Assembly: GCA_032250675.1 (NCBI GenBank)
Contig: JAVVEY010000001.1
Coordinates: 8,779 to 72,778, forward strand
DNA: 64,000 nt
From: Gaopeijia sp032250675
GTDB taxonomy: Bacteria; Gemmatimonadota; Gemmatimonadetes; Longimicrobiales; Gaopeijiaceae
Reading direction: 5' to 3'
Part shown: positions 1 to 8,163 of the stretch, piece after piece
Position numbering within the stretch: the stretch's first letter is position 1
Layout: every line of letters begins with the position of its first letter
Made by a program: the position numbers and the translations under genes
Notes under the pieces: model-generated
What the model was told of the DNA's origin: nothing
Database searches by the model: none
What the model saw: the letters and a program-made list of their open reading frames with translations, nothing else

Positions 1-38
1 CGAGGAGGTCGAGACGGAGATGGCGCGCGCGGTGCCGT

Positions 39-1406
39 CTATCGAACCCAGACCGTCTTCTGATTGACGAACTCGTGGATGCCGAGCGGGGATAGCTCGC
101 GCCCGTAGCCGCTCTCGCGGACGCCGCCGAAGGGGAGGCGCGGGTCGGAACGCACGAAGTCGTTGACGAAGCACGCGCCCGCGTGGAGCCGTCCGCGCGC
201 GATCGTCTCGCCGCGCTCGCGGTCGGCGGTGAAGACCGCCGCACCGAGGCCGTACCGCGTGCCGTTGGCCCACGCGATCGCGGTCGCCTCGTCGGGCGCG
301 CGCAGTACGCTCGCGACCGGGCCGAAGACCTCTTCCGATCCCGCCGGCATCCCGGGCGTCACACCGGTCAGCACCGTCGCCGGATACCACGCCCCGGGAC
401 GGTCGGGGATCTCGCCCCCGAGCAGGCAGCGCGCGCCGGCCTCCACGCTGGCCTGTACCTGGCGGTGGACCTCGTCGCGCAGGTCCAGGCGCGCGAGCGG
501 GCCCAGGCGAGTGTCGTCGTTGTGGGGATCACCGATCTCGTAGTCCGACATGAGCGCGACGACGCGCTCGACGAAGGCGTCGTGCACGGCGTCGAGGACG
601 ATGAAGCGCTTGGCGGCGATGCAGCTCTGACCCGCGTTGACCATGCGCGAGGTGACGCATCGCTCGGCGGCGTGATCGAGGTCGGCGTCTTCGAGGATCA
701 CGTACGGGTCGCTCCCGCCGAGCTCGAGCACGCTCTTCTTGACCAGCTCCCCCGCGCGCGCCGCCACCGCACGCCCCGCCTGCACGCTCCCGGTCAGCGT
801 CACGGCCGCGATCCGGTCGTCGGCCATCCACTCCGAGATCGCCTCGGGCTCGAGTCTCAGATTGGCGAAGAGCCCTTCCGCGAACCCCGAGGCCGCGAAG
901 ATCTCGCTGATGTCTTCAGCGCACCCGGGGACGTTTGGCGCGTGCTTCAGCAGCACCCCGTTGCCCGCCATCAGTGTGGGGGCCGCGAAGCGGAAGACCT
1001 GCCAGTGCGGGAAGTTCCACGGCATGATGCCGAGGACGACGCCGAGCGGTCGGGGTGTCCAGTACGCGGCGGTGGCGTCGGTCTCGGCGGTGTGGGGCGC
1101 GAGGAAGCCCTCTCCGTGGTCGGCGTAGTACTCGCACACCCAGGCGCACTTCTCGACCTCCGAGCGAGCCTGTGCGATCGGCTTGCCCATCTCGGTCGTC
1201 ATGCGGCGCGCCCACCGCTCGGTATCGCCGCGGAGACGATCGGCCGCGGTGGTGAGTGCCCGCGCGCGGTCGTCGAACGATCGGCGGGCCCACTCCGCCT
1301 GCGCGTCGACGGCGGCGCCGAGGATGCGCTCGACCTCGTCTGCGGTGTGGAGCGGCCGACTCTCCCTCGCCTCTCCCGTGGCCGGATCGACGACCTCGAA
1401 GCTCAT
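39..1406 (-). CDS. NAD(P)-dependent aldehyde dehydrogenase, succinate-semialdehyde dehydrogenase-like
   Basis: Cytosolic ALDH superfamily enzyme that oxidises an aldehyde to a carboxylate. The 455-residue length and sequence style are closest to the succinate-semialdehyde dehydrogenase (GabD/Sad) branch. Visible landmarks are PWNFP (129-133), the cofactor-loop LTGSVQAG (204-211), the general-base Glu228 in LELGG and the catalytic Cys262 in NAGQSC. The start chosen is the ATG at 1406 (MSFEVVDPATGE). An open frame runs 20 codons further upstream but is Arg/Gly-rich and unlike the family. No neighbour clarifies the substrate; it is transcribed towards the window edge and the gene upstream of it is unrelated. 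The family is certain, the substrate is not. Confidence 0.9.
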   Translation of the reverse strand: MSFEVVDPATGEARESRPLHTADEVERILGAAVDAQAEWARRSFDDRARALTTAADRLRGDTERWARRMTTEMGKPIAQARSEVEKCAWVCEYYADHGEGFLAPHTAETDATAAYWTPRPLGVVLGIMPWNFPHWQVFRFAAPTLMAGNGVLLKHAPNVPGCAEDISEIFAASGFAEGLFANLRLEPEAISEWMADDRIAAVTLTGSVQAGRAVAARAGELVKKSVLELGGSDPYVILEDADLDHAAERCVTSRMVNAGQSCIAAKRFIVLDAVHDAFVERVVALMSDYEIGDPHNDDTRLGPLARLDLRDEVHRQVQASVEAGARCLLGGEIPDRPGAWYPATVLTGVTPGMPAGSEEVFGPVASVLRAPDEATAIAWANGTRYGLGAAVFTADRERGETIARGRLHAGACFVNDFVRSDPRLPFGGVRESGYGRELSPLGIHEFVNQKTVWVR

Positions 1407-2045
1407 CGCACCACGCGCAGCCCGACCACGCTCGCCCCATCGAGGTCGTCGCGATCGACCCCCCACAGCGATGGCAGGGGCTGCCCCTCCGTGCTCCGGG
1501 ATGCTCTACCGCGACGGTGAGGACGCAACGCACGGATGCGGGAGATCGAGCTCGTCCGGATGGCGCTGGGCATGGCGTCGGGGTGGTATGCGGAGAGGAC
1601 GGAGTGTGACGTCGGTCGGCGAGGCCGGCCTTCCACCTCGACTCCCTGAGAGAGGGGCGCTTCACCTGCGGCGAAGGCGGGGCCGGAGGCTGTCCGGTGC
1701 ACGACGCACCCGGAAAGATGTAGCTGCCTCCCGACTTTTTCCAGCGCGAGACGCCCCCGGACGCCCGAGGGGTCGGGGGCCGACCTGGCCCGGCGGGTCG
1801 TCAGGGATGCCTCGAAGTTGTGGAGGATGAACCACGGCTGCCTCGGCTCCGATGTCGTCCGGGAAGCAGTCGATTGAAGGAAGACGACGCGGTCTGCGTA
1901 GCAGATCGGAGGCGTGGGACGGCGGAGGAGCACCGCGTCCTGCCCGGCCGCCCCCGCGAGGGCTTGTTCTGGAAGTGCACCGACCCGTACCAAGTGCACC
2001 GACCCGTACCCGGCTTGCGCCAACGCCGGAAAGGAATGCGATACG
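1407..2045. other. intergenic region between divergent genes
   Basis: About 640 bp separate the divergent aldehyde dehydrogenase and propeller lipoprotein genes. Open frames here are Arg/Pro-rich shadows without family features. I see no RNA gene. The only clear structure is a 19-bp tandem duplication just before the lipoprotein start, listed separately. Promoters for both flanking genes must lie here, but I cannot place them with confidence. Confidence 0.5.
1973..2010. repeat. perfect 19-bp tandem duplication, 2 copies
   Basis: The unit AAGTGCACCGACCCGTACC occurs at 1973-1991 and again at 1992-2010 without mismatch. It ends 35 bp upstream of the ATG of the propeller lipoprotein, so it lies in the probable promoter or 5' leader. 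It may be a recent slippage duplication or a paired operator; the sequence does not distinguish these. Confidence 0.85.
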
Positions 2046-3317
2046 ATGATGACCCGAAGCGAAGGTGAGGTACTCGCGATCCTCACGCTGTGCGCGACAC
2101 TCATGGCGTGCGGGGACGGCGGCGACCGGACCCCGGGCGACGTCGTGGTCACCGACTCCGCCGGCGTCACGATCGCCACGAATCAGGGGCGGGGCCTCTG
2201 GCTCGCCGGCGAGGGGTGGCACCTCGAGGAGGAGCTCAGGATCGGCGTTACGTCAGGTGATCCGCGACTCCAGTTCGGGGTGGTGAGTGGGCTTGATGTG
2301 GATGACGAAGGGCGAATCCATCTTCTTGACGGTCAGGCACGCGAGGTACGGATCTTCGACGCCGCAGGGGAGTTCGTCCGCTCCTTCGGGGAGAGCGGAG
2401 AGGGTCCGGGCGAGTTCTCGCCTACCGTTGCACAGCCCCCGGGCGGCCTCTTCGTGGGAGCCGACGGAACGATCATCGTGCCGGACCTGGGCAATCAGCG
2501 GCTCGCCCGCTTCGGCCCGGACGGGACCGTGCTGGAGTCCCCCCGACTCTCCCTCGGTTCGGGCATTCCTTTCGCCTGGACCCGCGGCGCGGATCGGACT
2601 CTTTTCCGGCAGCGCCGCACGCTGGACCTCCCCGGGATGGCGAGTGACAGCGTGGAGCCGATCGATCGAATCATCCGCGGCGACGGTGTGTCCGGAGAGG
2701 AGGAGCTCGTCCTCGAACTCGCCTCCGGGACCACCTTGTCGTTCGAGGGCGGCGGAGGCATCCCCGAGATCCGCATCTTCGCTCCCGAACCCGTCTGGAC
2801 GGTGCTCTCGGATGGACGTCTCGTGACGGGCTCCAACGACGCGTACTCCCTCGCGCTCCATGACGCCGACGGAGAGGTCACGATGATCGTTCGCAGGGAA
2901 ATCGAACGGCGTCCGGTGACGCCCGGTGACGAACGGAACTTGCGTGAGATCTTCGCGGAGGGGTGGGAGGAAGCCGGAGTCCCTCCCGGCGAGATCATGG
3001 ACCAGCTCATGTCGGCGATCCGGTTCGAACCGATGTGGCCGGCTCTCGCCCAACTCATCGCGGGCCCCGACGGGTCGCTGTGGGTCCAACGCGTGAGCAC
3101 GGAAGCCTCCCTCGACGAGTTCACGGCGGAGGATCTCCAGGCCGGCCGCTTCGGGAGTTCCGCGTGGGACGTCTTCGACGCGGATGGAAGCTACCTGGGG
3201 GTCGTCGAGATGCCCGCACGGTTTACCCCCACCCGCTTCGTCGGGGATCACCTCTACGGGGTACATCGAGATGAGATGGAGGTCCAGCGGGTCGTGCGGC
3301 TGCGGCTGGTGCGGTAG
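2046..3317 (+). CDS. six-bladed beta-propeller lipoprotein
   Basis: Predicted exported lipoprotein of 423 residues. A short signal peptide ends in lipobox LMAC (19-22), so Cys22 would be lipidated. The mature part opens with VTDSAGVTIATN and has NHL/6-bladed-propeller style blades, for example GRIHLLDGQAREVRIFD and the GEGPGEFSPT motif. These propeller lipoproteins are abundant in Gemmatimonadota and generally of unknown ligand. The start was set at ATG 2046 because only this start places the lipobox at a signal-peptide distance; the 44 residues upstream in frame are low-complexity. A second ATG follows immediately (2049). The gene stands alone, between non-coding stretches. Confidence 0.85.
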   Translation: MMTRSEGEVLAILTLCATLMACGDGGDRTPGDVVVTDSAGVTIATNQGRGLWLAGEGWHLEEELRIGVTSGDPRLQFGVVSGLDVDDEGRIHLLDGQAREVRIFDAAGEFVRSFGESGEGPGEFSPTVAQPPGGLFVGADGTIIVPDLGNQRLARFGPDGTVLESPRLSLGSGIPFAWTRGADRTLFRQRRTLDLPGMASDSVEPIDRIIRGDGVSGEEELVLELASGTTLSFEGGGGIPEIRIFAPEPVWTVLSDGRLVTGSNDAYSLALHDADGEVTMIVRREIERRPVTPGDERNLREIFAEGWEEAGVPPGEIMDQLMSAIRFEPMWPALAQLIAGPDGSLWVQRVSTEASLDEFTAEDLQAGRFGSSAWDVFDADGSYLGVVEMPARFTPTRFVGDHLYGVHRDEMEVQRVVRLRLVR

Positions 3318-3372
3318 GGAGAACCCGCCCGGAGGCACGGTTCAGGAGTCGGGGATATCCATCTGACCGGCC

Positions 3373-3428
3373 GGATGTGCCGGGAGGGATGTGCCGTGAG
3401 GGATGTGCCGTGAGGGATGTGCCGTGAG
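3373..3428. repeat. 14-bp tandem repeat, 4 copies
   Basis: The unit GGATGTGCCGTGAG is repeated exactly at 3387-3400, 3401-3414 and 3415-3428. It is preceded by one copy with a single change (GGATGTGCCGGGAG, 3373-3386). It begins 56 bp after the stop of the propeller lipoprotein. The near identity suggests recent slippage expansion and a candidate variable-number locus. Confidence 0.9.
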
Positions 3429-3509
3429 GGTCCGGGCGGTCTTGCGGGGGATGGAATATCCCACTCTTTCCGTCCTGCGACGGCCGTCTTGCCATTCGAA
3501 TGGAATCTC

Positions 3510-3531
3510 GCCTCGGATTCCACTCCGAGGC
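3510..3531. terminator. possible bidirectional terminator hairpin
   Basis: A perfect 8-bp stem, GCCTCGGA (3510-3517) and TCCGAGGC (3524-3531), closes a 6-nt loop between two convergent genes. There is no clear T-tract on either side, so it could be a Rho-independent-like terminator of weak type or only a transcript-end stabiliser. Confidence 0.4.
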
Positions 3532-3663
3532 AGCCTTGACGACAGGCCAGGCAGACGAGTGGTGGTGTCTTCCACTTCCGGGCACCGCTTCCGTGCCTCG
3601 TTGGCCTGAGGACGGTGGCACATCCCCCTCATCGCCCTCACTCCCGCTGGTCCCGCGGCGCCG

Positions 3664-4526
3664 TCAACCGAGCTCGTGGGCCACGCGGTACCTCCGAAGC
3701 ACCGCCTCCACCCGCAGGAGGAAGCGCGGAGGGTCGATCGGCTTGACCACGTAGTCGTCCGCACCCGACTTGAGGAGGGTGAGTTCGGTATCCGGATCGC
3801 CCACACCGGTGGCCACGATCACCGGGACGAGGCCGACGTCGAGCCGCGAGCGGATCCGGCGGAGGACCTCGAGCCCGTCCATCCCGGGCATTCTGAGGTC
3901 GAGCGTGACGAGGCTGATCGCCGAAGACCCGAGGGCGTCGAGCGCTTCAACCCCCCCGGCGCCTCGATGACCTTCATCCCGTGTTCGGTCAGGATGCGCC
4001 GGAAGAGGAGCCGGGCGTCGAGGTCGTCATCGACGACGAGAATCCGGTCGGGACACCCCGATTCGAGAGGCGGGAGGGCATGCGCGGCCGAGGGCGGAAC
4101 CGAAGCGTATGCGCGGTCGGTCGCGACGGCGATCTCTGCGGGGGGCGCAATCTCGAGCGCCACGCTGCGCGCGGTGAGACTGACCACCTGCCGCTCGGCC
4201 TCGAAGCTGACCGGGTCGGAGGTAGCGACCGTGACGACGCGATCGGTGCAGTGGAGGGCGAGGACGCCGAGGCTCCGCGCGACCGACTCCGGCAGGAGCC
4301 CGGTGGCAAAGAGCTCCGGCGTCGAGAGGTCGGCCCGGTCGAGGCCGAAGTGGGCGGCGACGAGGTCGGCGAGGACGCCGGCGTCCACCCCGGTTGAGAG
4401 TCCGGCGCGGTGCCAGGCGGTCGCGGGGTCGGCGCTCGCCTGGATATCGAGCGCCTCGGCTCCGGGGAGTGAGGCCTCGCGGAGCACGGCGACGATCCAG
4501 TGCTGCATCTCGGGGGACGCATTCAT
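3664..4526 (-). pseudogene. MshEN (GspE N-terminal) domain - receiver domain regulator, frameshifted
   Basis: Two-domain signalling protein read in two frames. Residues 1 to about 140 form a GspE/MshEN N-terminal-like domain; in other proteins this domain docks secretion ATPases and can bind c-di-GMP. From about 160 a response-regulator receiver begins (RILVVDDDLDARLLFRR, acidic residues 166-168). In the first frame the sense is lost after EAPGG at residue 192. The receiver continues in another frame as EALDALGSS, TLDLRMPGMDG (phospho-acceptor Asp), a switch region and VVKPIDPP (conserved Lys), ending at 3664. The break coincides with a run of seven C at 3951-3957; one extra base restores a single frame of about 287 codons. 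It may be a sequencing error, a decayed gene or a phase-variable tract. Start ATG at 4526. It is followed upstream on the same strand by an unknown gene and rho. Confidence 0.8.
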
Positions 4527-4583
4527 GCCATCACGATGGCGTCCCGGCGCTCCGCATGCCACCCCGGAAGGGGGGACCGATCG

Positions 4584-5027
4584 TCATCCCCCGTCCGGGA
4601 TCTGGTTTCGACCCTCGACGAGCCACGCGTCGGCGGCGCGCTGGGCGGACGAGGGCTCGGCGGGAAGATGGACGAGGAGCGCGCGTTCCCGTGGGGCGTC
4701 GGGGAGGTGCAGCACGAGGGCATCGGGGTCGTGGCCGTCGTGGGCGCGCGATCTCCCCGAGCGGTCGATCGAGACGGTACGCCCCTCGTGGCGTAGCTCC
4801 GCGAGACGGAGGGCGTACGAGGCCCACGCTTCGAGGGGATCGCGTGCGTCCTCCGCGATCGCGGGGATGAGGGTGTCCCGGTAGTACGAGACCGCGCTCT
4901 CCCAGGCGTCGGGCCGTTCTTCGCGCAGGAGCCGGAGGGATTCCCGGAGGTGAGGCCGTGGATCATGCGCTCCCGATGCGTCGAGCGCCTCACGCAGTCG
5001 GGTATCGGCGATCTCTTCGGCCGTCAT
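4584..5027 (-). CDS. hypothetical protein translationally coupled to rho
   Basis: A 147-residue acidic soluble protein that I do not recognise. It has no signal peptide or membrane segment. The N-terminal two thirds look helical with many Arg/Glu/Leu; the C-terminal third (about 85-140) has a beta-alpha look (ALVLHLPDAP, ALLVHLPAEP). Its ATG (5027-5025) overlaps the rho stop TGA (5026-5024), so it is very likely translated from the rho mRNA. That coupling and normal codon usage argue that it is real. Function unknown. Confidence 0.65.
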   Translation of the reverse strand: MTAEEIADTRLREALDASGAHDPRPHLRESLRLLREERPDAWESAVSYYRDTLIPAIAEDARDPLEAWASYALRLAELRHEGRTVSIDRSGRSRAHDGHDPDALVLHLPDAPRERALLVHLPAEPSSAQRAADAWLVEGRNQIPDGG

Positions 5028-6277
5028 CCGCCCGCCGCCATCGCATCCATGAACTCTTCGTTCGTGGGGTATCGCTTCATCCGGTCGAGGAGGAACTCGA
5101 TCGCCTCGCCGGCCGGCATGTCGGCGAGGAAGTTGCGCAGGAGGAAGACGCGGTTGCGCTCGGTCGCGGTCAGGAGGAGCTCCTCCTTGCGCGTGCTCGA
5201 GCGGTTGATGTCGATCGCCGGGAAGACCCGACGATCCGAGATCATGCGATCGAGCATGATCTCCATATTGCCGGTGCCCTTGAATTCCTCGAAGATCACA
5301 TCGTCCATCCGACTCCCCGTCTCGACGAGCGCCGTCGCGACGATCGTGAGTGACCCTCCGGCCTCGAGCTTTCGCGCGGCACCGAAGAATCGTTTCGGCT
5401 TCTGGAGCGCTTTCGCGTCGATCCCCCCCGACATGATGCGTCCCGAGCGGGGCATCGCGGCGTTGAAGGCCCTCGAGAGGCGCGTGATCGAATCGAGAAG
5501 GATCACGACGTCGCGGCCCGATTCGACGAGGCGCTTCGCCTTCTCCATCACCATCTCGGTCACCTGGATGTGTCGCCGGGAGGACTCGTCGAAGGTCGAG
5601 GCGATGACCTCACCCCGGACCTTTTCGCGCATCTCGGTGACCTCCTCGGGGCGTTCGTCGATGAGGAGTACGATGAGCTCGACTTCGGGGTGATTTGCGG
5701 CGATCGACTGCGCCATCTGCTGGAGGAGGGTCGTCTTTCCCGCCTTCGGCGGAGAGACGATGAGGCCTCGCTGACCCTTCCCGATCGGCGCGATCAGATC
5801 GACCACGCGCATCGCGAGGCTCCCGTCCGCGCGCTCGAGGCGGAGCCGTTCGTCGGGGTACTTCGGGCGCAGATCATCGAAGTCGGGACGGTCCTCCCGC
5901 TCCTCCGGTTCGAGGCCGTTGATCGAGTTGATCCGGAGCATCGCCATGTAGCGTTCGCGCTTCCGGGGCGGGCGCACGGTGCCCTCGATCGAGTCGCCCG
6001 TCCGGAGTTGAAACCGCTTGATCTGCGAGGGGCTCACGTAGATGTCATCGGGCCCCGGGAGGTAGCTCCATTCGGGCGAGCGAAGAAAGCCGTACCCCTC
6101 CTTCATCGCCTCGAGGACGCCGGACGCTTCGAGCTCTTCGCCCTCGTGAAAGAGCGTCTTCTCGATCCGGCTGAGGAGCTGGGGCCGGCTGAGGCCGGAT
6201 GCTCCCGAAATCGACAGCTCGTCGGCCATCGTCTGGAGTGCACCGACGGTCCTGGATCGAAGTTCGGCGATGTCCAC
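5024..6277 (-). CDS. rho: transcription termination factor Rho
   Basis: Hexameric RNA-dependent ATPase that terminates transcription in the cytosol. The 417-residue length matches the usual size. It shows the N-terminal Rho helix bundle (1-45), the cold-shock-like primary RNA-binding fold with GYGFLR (61-66), Walker A PPKAGKTT (176-183), Walker B VVILLDS (about 257-263), and the Q/R-loop stretch with RSGRIMSGGIDA and KPKRFFGAAR. I chose the GTG at 6277 because it gives MDIAELRSRTVGAL, the canonical Rho beginning. The frame stays open upstream to 6649, but that part is Arg/Pro-rich, covers a repeat element and is not Rho-like. The hypothetical gene at 4584-5027 overlaps its stop. Confidence 0.97.
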   Translation of the reverse strand: MDIAELRSRTVGALQTMADELSISGASGLSRPQLLSRIEKTLFHEGEELEASGVLEAMKEGYGFLRSPEWSYLPGPDDIYVSPSQIKRFQLRTGDSIEGTVRPPRKRERYMAMLRINSINGLEPEEREDRPDFDDLRPKYPDERLRLERADGSLAMRVVDLIAPIGKGQRGLIVSPPKAGKTTLLQQMAQSIAANHPEVELIVLLIDERPEEVTEMREKVRGEVIASTFDESSRRHIQVTEMVMEKAKRLVESGRDVVILLDSITRLSRAFNAAMPRSGRIMSGGIDAKALQKPKRFFGAARKLEAGGSLTIVATALVETGSRMDDVIFEEFKGTGNMEIMLDRMISDRRVFPAIDINRSSTRKEELLLTATERNRVFLLRNFLADMPAGEAIEFLLDRMKRYPTNEEFMDAMAAGG

Positions 6278-6484
6278 GAATACGTCGAGGAGGGCGAGGC
6301 CCGGGGAGATCCGCGTGAGTCCTGCGCGGCGCGAAGGTCTGGGAGGGTGTCGCGGGCGAAGGGGTCCCGTGGGGATGCCTGCGACACGAGGAGGGTACAC
6401 CCGGTATGGGAGAGGGGTCAAGATGGCGAACCCACCGGAGGTATTTTCCGGCTTCCGGCGCGCGATCTTCGTCGGGCGAGTCTG
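6278..6484. other. rho upstream region
   Basis: About 200 bp between the rho GTG and the repeat element. It should hold the rho promoter and leader; rho genes are often autoregulated in long leaders. I see no gene, and no hairpin strong enough to name. Confidence 0.4.
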
Positions 6485-6758
6485 GAAGGGTGTTGAAGAA
6501 GGGGGGCGAGCCGCGTTACCCCCGCCACGGGTCCAGCTCCGAGGCGGAGCGACGAAGCCATAGCCGTAGCTACGGCGAGGCGTTCCAACGAAGGAGATGG
6601 GCCCGTGCCGGGGGTAACCCGAAGGGCGCAAGGCGGTTACGCGGTCCATGCTGTGTTTCTCCTCCTCGCCGTAGCGGTGCTACGACTCGTCGTCGTGCCT
6701 GCCCTGGACGCGCGCAAGCGCCATGCGCGCGGCTCACCCCCCTTCTTCAACACCCTTC
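6485..6758. mobile_element. MITE-like inverted-repeat element, copy 1 (274 bp)
   Basis: Bounded by terminal inverted repeats 6485-6515 and 6728-6758 that match at 30 of 31 positions (outer end GAAGGGTGTTGAAGAAGG). Inside are a second inverted pair (6512-6531 with 6602-6621, 18 of 20) and the perfect palindrome CCGTAGCTACGG at its centre (6564-6575). The second half carries a further small hairpin around 6670-6686. There is no transposase or supported coding region. A related shorter copy lies at 8016-8160. No clear target-site duplication is visible. The nested palindromes suggest a folded RNA or DNA, as in MITEs, REPINs or structured non-autonomous elements. Confidence 0.75.
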
Positions 6759-6873
6759 GAGCGCGGTCCCGCTCCACGCGGGGCCTTTCTTGACATTCCA
6801 CACCCTTGCCGGGAAGCTTCGCTTTTCACCATTTGCCCTGAGACCCCCGCGGCCCGGACGGAGACCGCTACAG

Positions 6874-7227
6874 ATGGCACGACACAACCGGGACGGTTCG
6901 GGAGCGGACCAGTGTGGCTTCGAATATGAGGTCAGTTACCAGCCCGACTGGCTCCGGCACGTGAAGGTCACGCGGGGGCTGGAGTCGGGGCGCCAGTCCA
7001 CCAAGACACTCTACCGGAATCCCGCGTCCCGGCGGGAGCGGCGCCCGGGACGCAGCGTCCGCACCGTGATCCGATCGGAGACGCAGGAGCTGGACCTCGA
7101 GGTCTCGATCCGCGACCCCGGGAGTCGCATTCGGCGGCTGCGAGTGACGTGCGAGGTGCCGGGGGAGAACGGCTCCACCGACGAAGTGGAGTTCACGATC
7201 GAGGGCGGGCTTCCCCCCGCGTGCTGA
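6874..7227 (+). CDS. hypothetical protein, first gene of the Mla-type cluster
   Basis: A 117-residue very basic, beta-rich protein that I do not recognise. It has no signal peptide or membrane helix. The middle is Arg-rich (RRERRPGRSVRTVIR), followed by strands ending EVEFTIEGG. Its TGA (7225-7227) overlaps the ATG of mlaE (7227), so the two are translationally coupled. This supports it as a real gene transcribed with the lipid transport genes. Start ATG 6874 has only a weak Shine-Dalgarno sequence; in-frame codons upstream run into the repeat element and are not supported. Confidence 0.6.
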   Translation: MARHNRDGSGADQCGFEYEVSYQPDWLRHVKVTRGLESGRQSTKTLYRNPASRRERRPGRSVRTVIRSETQELDLEVSIRDPGSRIRRLRVTCEVPGENGSTDEVEFTIEGGLPPAC

Positions 7228-8009
7228 TGGCCTCGTCGGTGACAGCCCCGATCCGCTGGACGGGACGCCTGGCGATGCAGGCGGTCACCGTCGTCGGGCG
7301 GGGCGGGATCCTCGCACTGGGCGGCGCGCGCGCGCTGCGCAAGGTGAGTATCTGGGGCCCGCTCCTCGTGCCGCAGATGATCTCGATCGGGATCGCCTCG
7401 ATCCCGCTCGGCCTCTTCATCGCCGCCTTCACCGGGATCGTCCTCGCCATCCAGGCCTCCTACACCTTTGTGGGAACGGTGCCGCTCTACTTCGTCGGTG
7501 CCCTCGTCGGCAAGACGATCATCCTCGAGCTGGGCCCGGTGCTCACCGGCCTCGCGCTCGCCGGGCGCGTGGGCGCGAGCAGCGCATCCGAGATCGCCAC
7601 GATGCGCGTGACGGAACAGATCGACGCACTCGAATCGCTCGCCTACGATCCGGTCGCCTACCTCCTCGTACCGAGAGTGATCGCCGGGACCCTCATGTTT
7701 CCGATCGTCATCAGCTTCGCGATGGCGATGGGGATCGCGGCGGCGTGGCTCACCTCGATCTCGCTCCTCGACCTGGCGACTCCCCAGTTCGTCCGCGGGC
7801 TGCGGCTCTTTTACGACCCCTGGGACGTTCAGTTCGCGCTCTTCAAGGCGGCGACCTTCGGCACGACGGTGACGGGGGTTGGAGCCTTCTTCGGCTTCAC
7901 CTGCACCGGGGGGGCCCGGGGGGTGGGTCGGGCCACCACGCGCGCGGTCGTCGTCTCCTCGATGCTCCTCCTCGTGCTCGATGCCTTCTGGGCAGCGACA
8001 TTGCTGTGA
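7227..8009 (+). CDS. mlaE: MlaE-family ABC permease (phospholipid transport)
   Basis: Inner-membrane permease of about 260 residues with five or six hydrophobic segments. It shows the MlaE/TTG2B features: GLFIAAFTGIVLAIQ near the N-terminus, a central ELGPVLTGLALAGRVGASSASEIATMRVTEQIDALESL region and a C-terminal GFTCTGGARGVGRATTRAVV motif. With MlaF and MlaD downstream it would form the inner-membrane complex moving phospholipids between the inner and outer membranes. Start ATG 7227 overlaps the upstream stop. The 154-bp gap to mlaF, filled by a repeat element, is unusual for this operon. Confidence 0.93.
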   Translation: MASSVTAPIRWTGRLAMQAVTVVGRGGILALGGARALRKVSIWGPLLVPQMISIGIASIPLGLFIAAFTGIVLAIQASYTFVGTVPLYFVGALVGKTIILELGPVLTGLALAGRVGASSASEIATMRVTEQIDALESLAYDPVAYLLVPRVIAGTLMFPIVISFAMAMGIAAAWLTSISLLDLATPQFVRGLRLFYDPWDVQFALFKAATFGTTVTGVGAFFGFTCTGGARGVGRATTRAVVVSSMLLLVLDAFWAATLL

Positions 8010-8015
8010 GGTTGA

Positions 8016-8160
8016 GAAGGGTGTTGAAGACGTACGGCAGTCCCCGCGAAGGGGGCTTGCGAGTCTCAGGCAAGGCGGAGTTCCGAAGGCGATGCCCTGG
8101 CATCGGCGAGGGACTCCAACGCCGTCATGAGGCCGCACCCCCCCTTCTTCAACACCCTTC
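8016..8160. mobile_element. MITE-like inverted-repeat element, copy 2 (145 bp)
   Basis: Terminal inverted repeats 8016-8030 and 8146-8160 are perfect over 15 bp (GAAGGGTGTTGAAGA). The right end 8139-8160 is identical to the 22 bp at the right end of copy 1. Internal sequence at 8075-8121 aligns without gaps to 6544-6590 of copy 1 at roughly 70 percent. A stem-loop (CGATGCC 8090-8096, GGCATCG 8099-8105) lies within 3 nt of the position of the copy 1 palindrome. It fills the gap between mlaE and mlaF, starting 7 bp after the mlaE stop and ending 3 bp before the mlaF ATG. Confidence 0.75.
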
Positions 8161-8163
8161 CAG

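Larger units (their letters stand above)
3318..3663. other. convergent intergenic region with repeats and palindromes
   Basis: This is the 346-bp gap between the 3' ends of the propeller lipoprotein (+) and the MshEN-receiver gene (-). It holds four tandem 14-bp units (3373-3428), a perfect 12-bp palindrome CCATTCGAATGG (3492-3503) and an 8-bp-stem hairpin (3510-3531). No coding potential is supported. Confidence 0.6.

Noticed and set aside
1407..2045. Several long open frames on both strands
   Set aside because: All are Arg/Pro/Gly-rich with no motifs, as expected from high-GC DNA read out of frame; none has a ribosome site.
3373..3428. CRISPR-like direct repeats
   Set aside because: The 14-bp units are directly adjacent with no spacers and there are no cas genes.
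5570..6496. Long plus-strand open frame opposite rho
   Set aside because: It is an antisense shadow of rho in high-GC DNA; the minus strand carries the real gene.
6278..6649. A 124-codon N-terminal extension of Rho
   Set aside because: The extension is Arg/Pro-rich, runs into the repeat element and is unlike Rho; the GTG at 6277 gives the canonical MDIAEL start.
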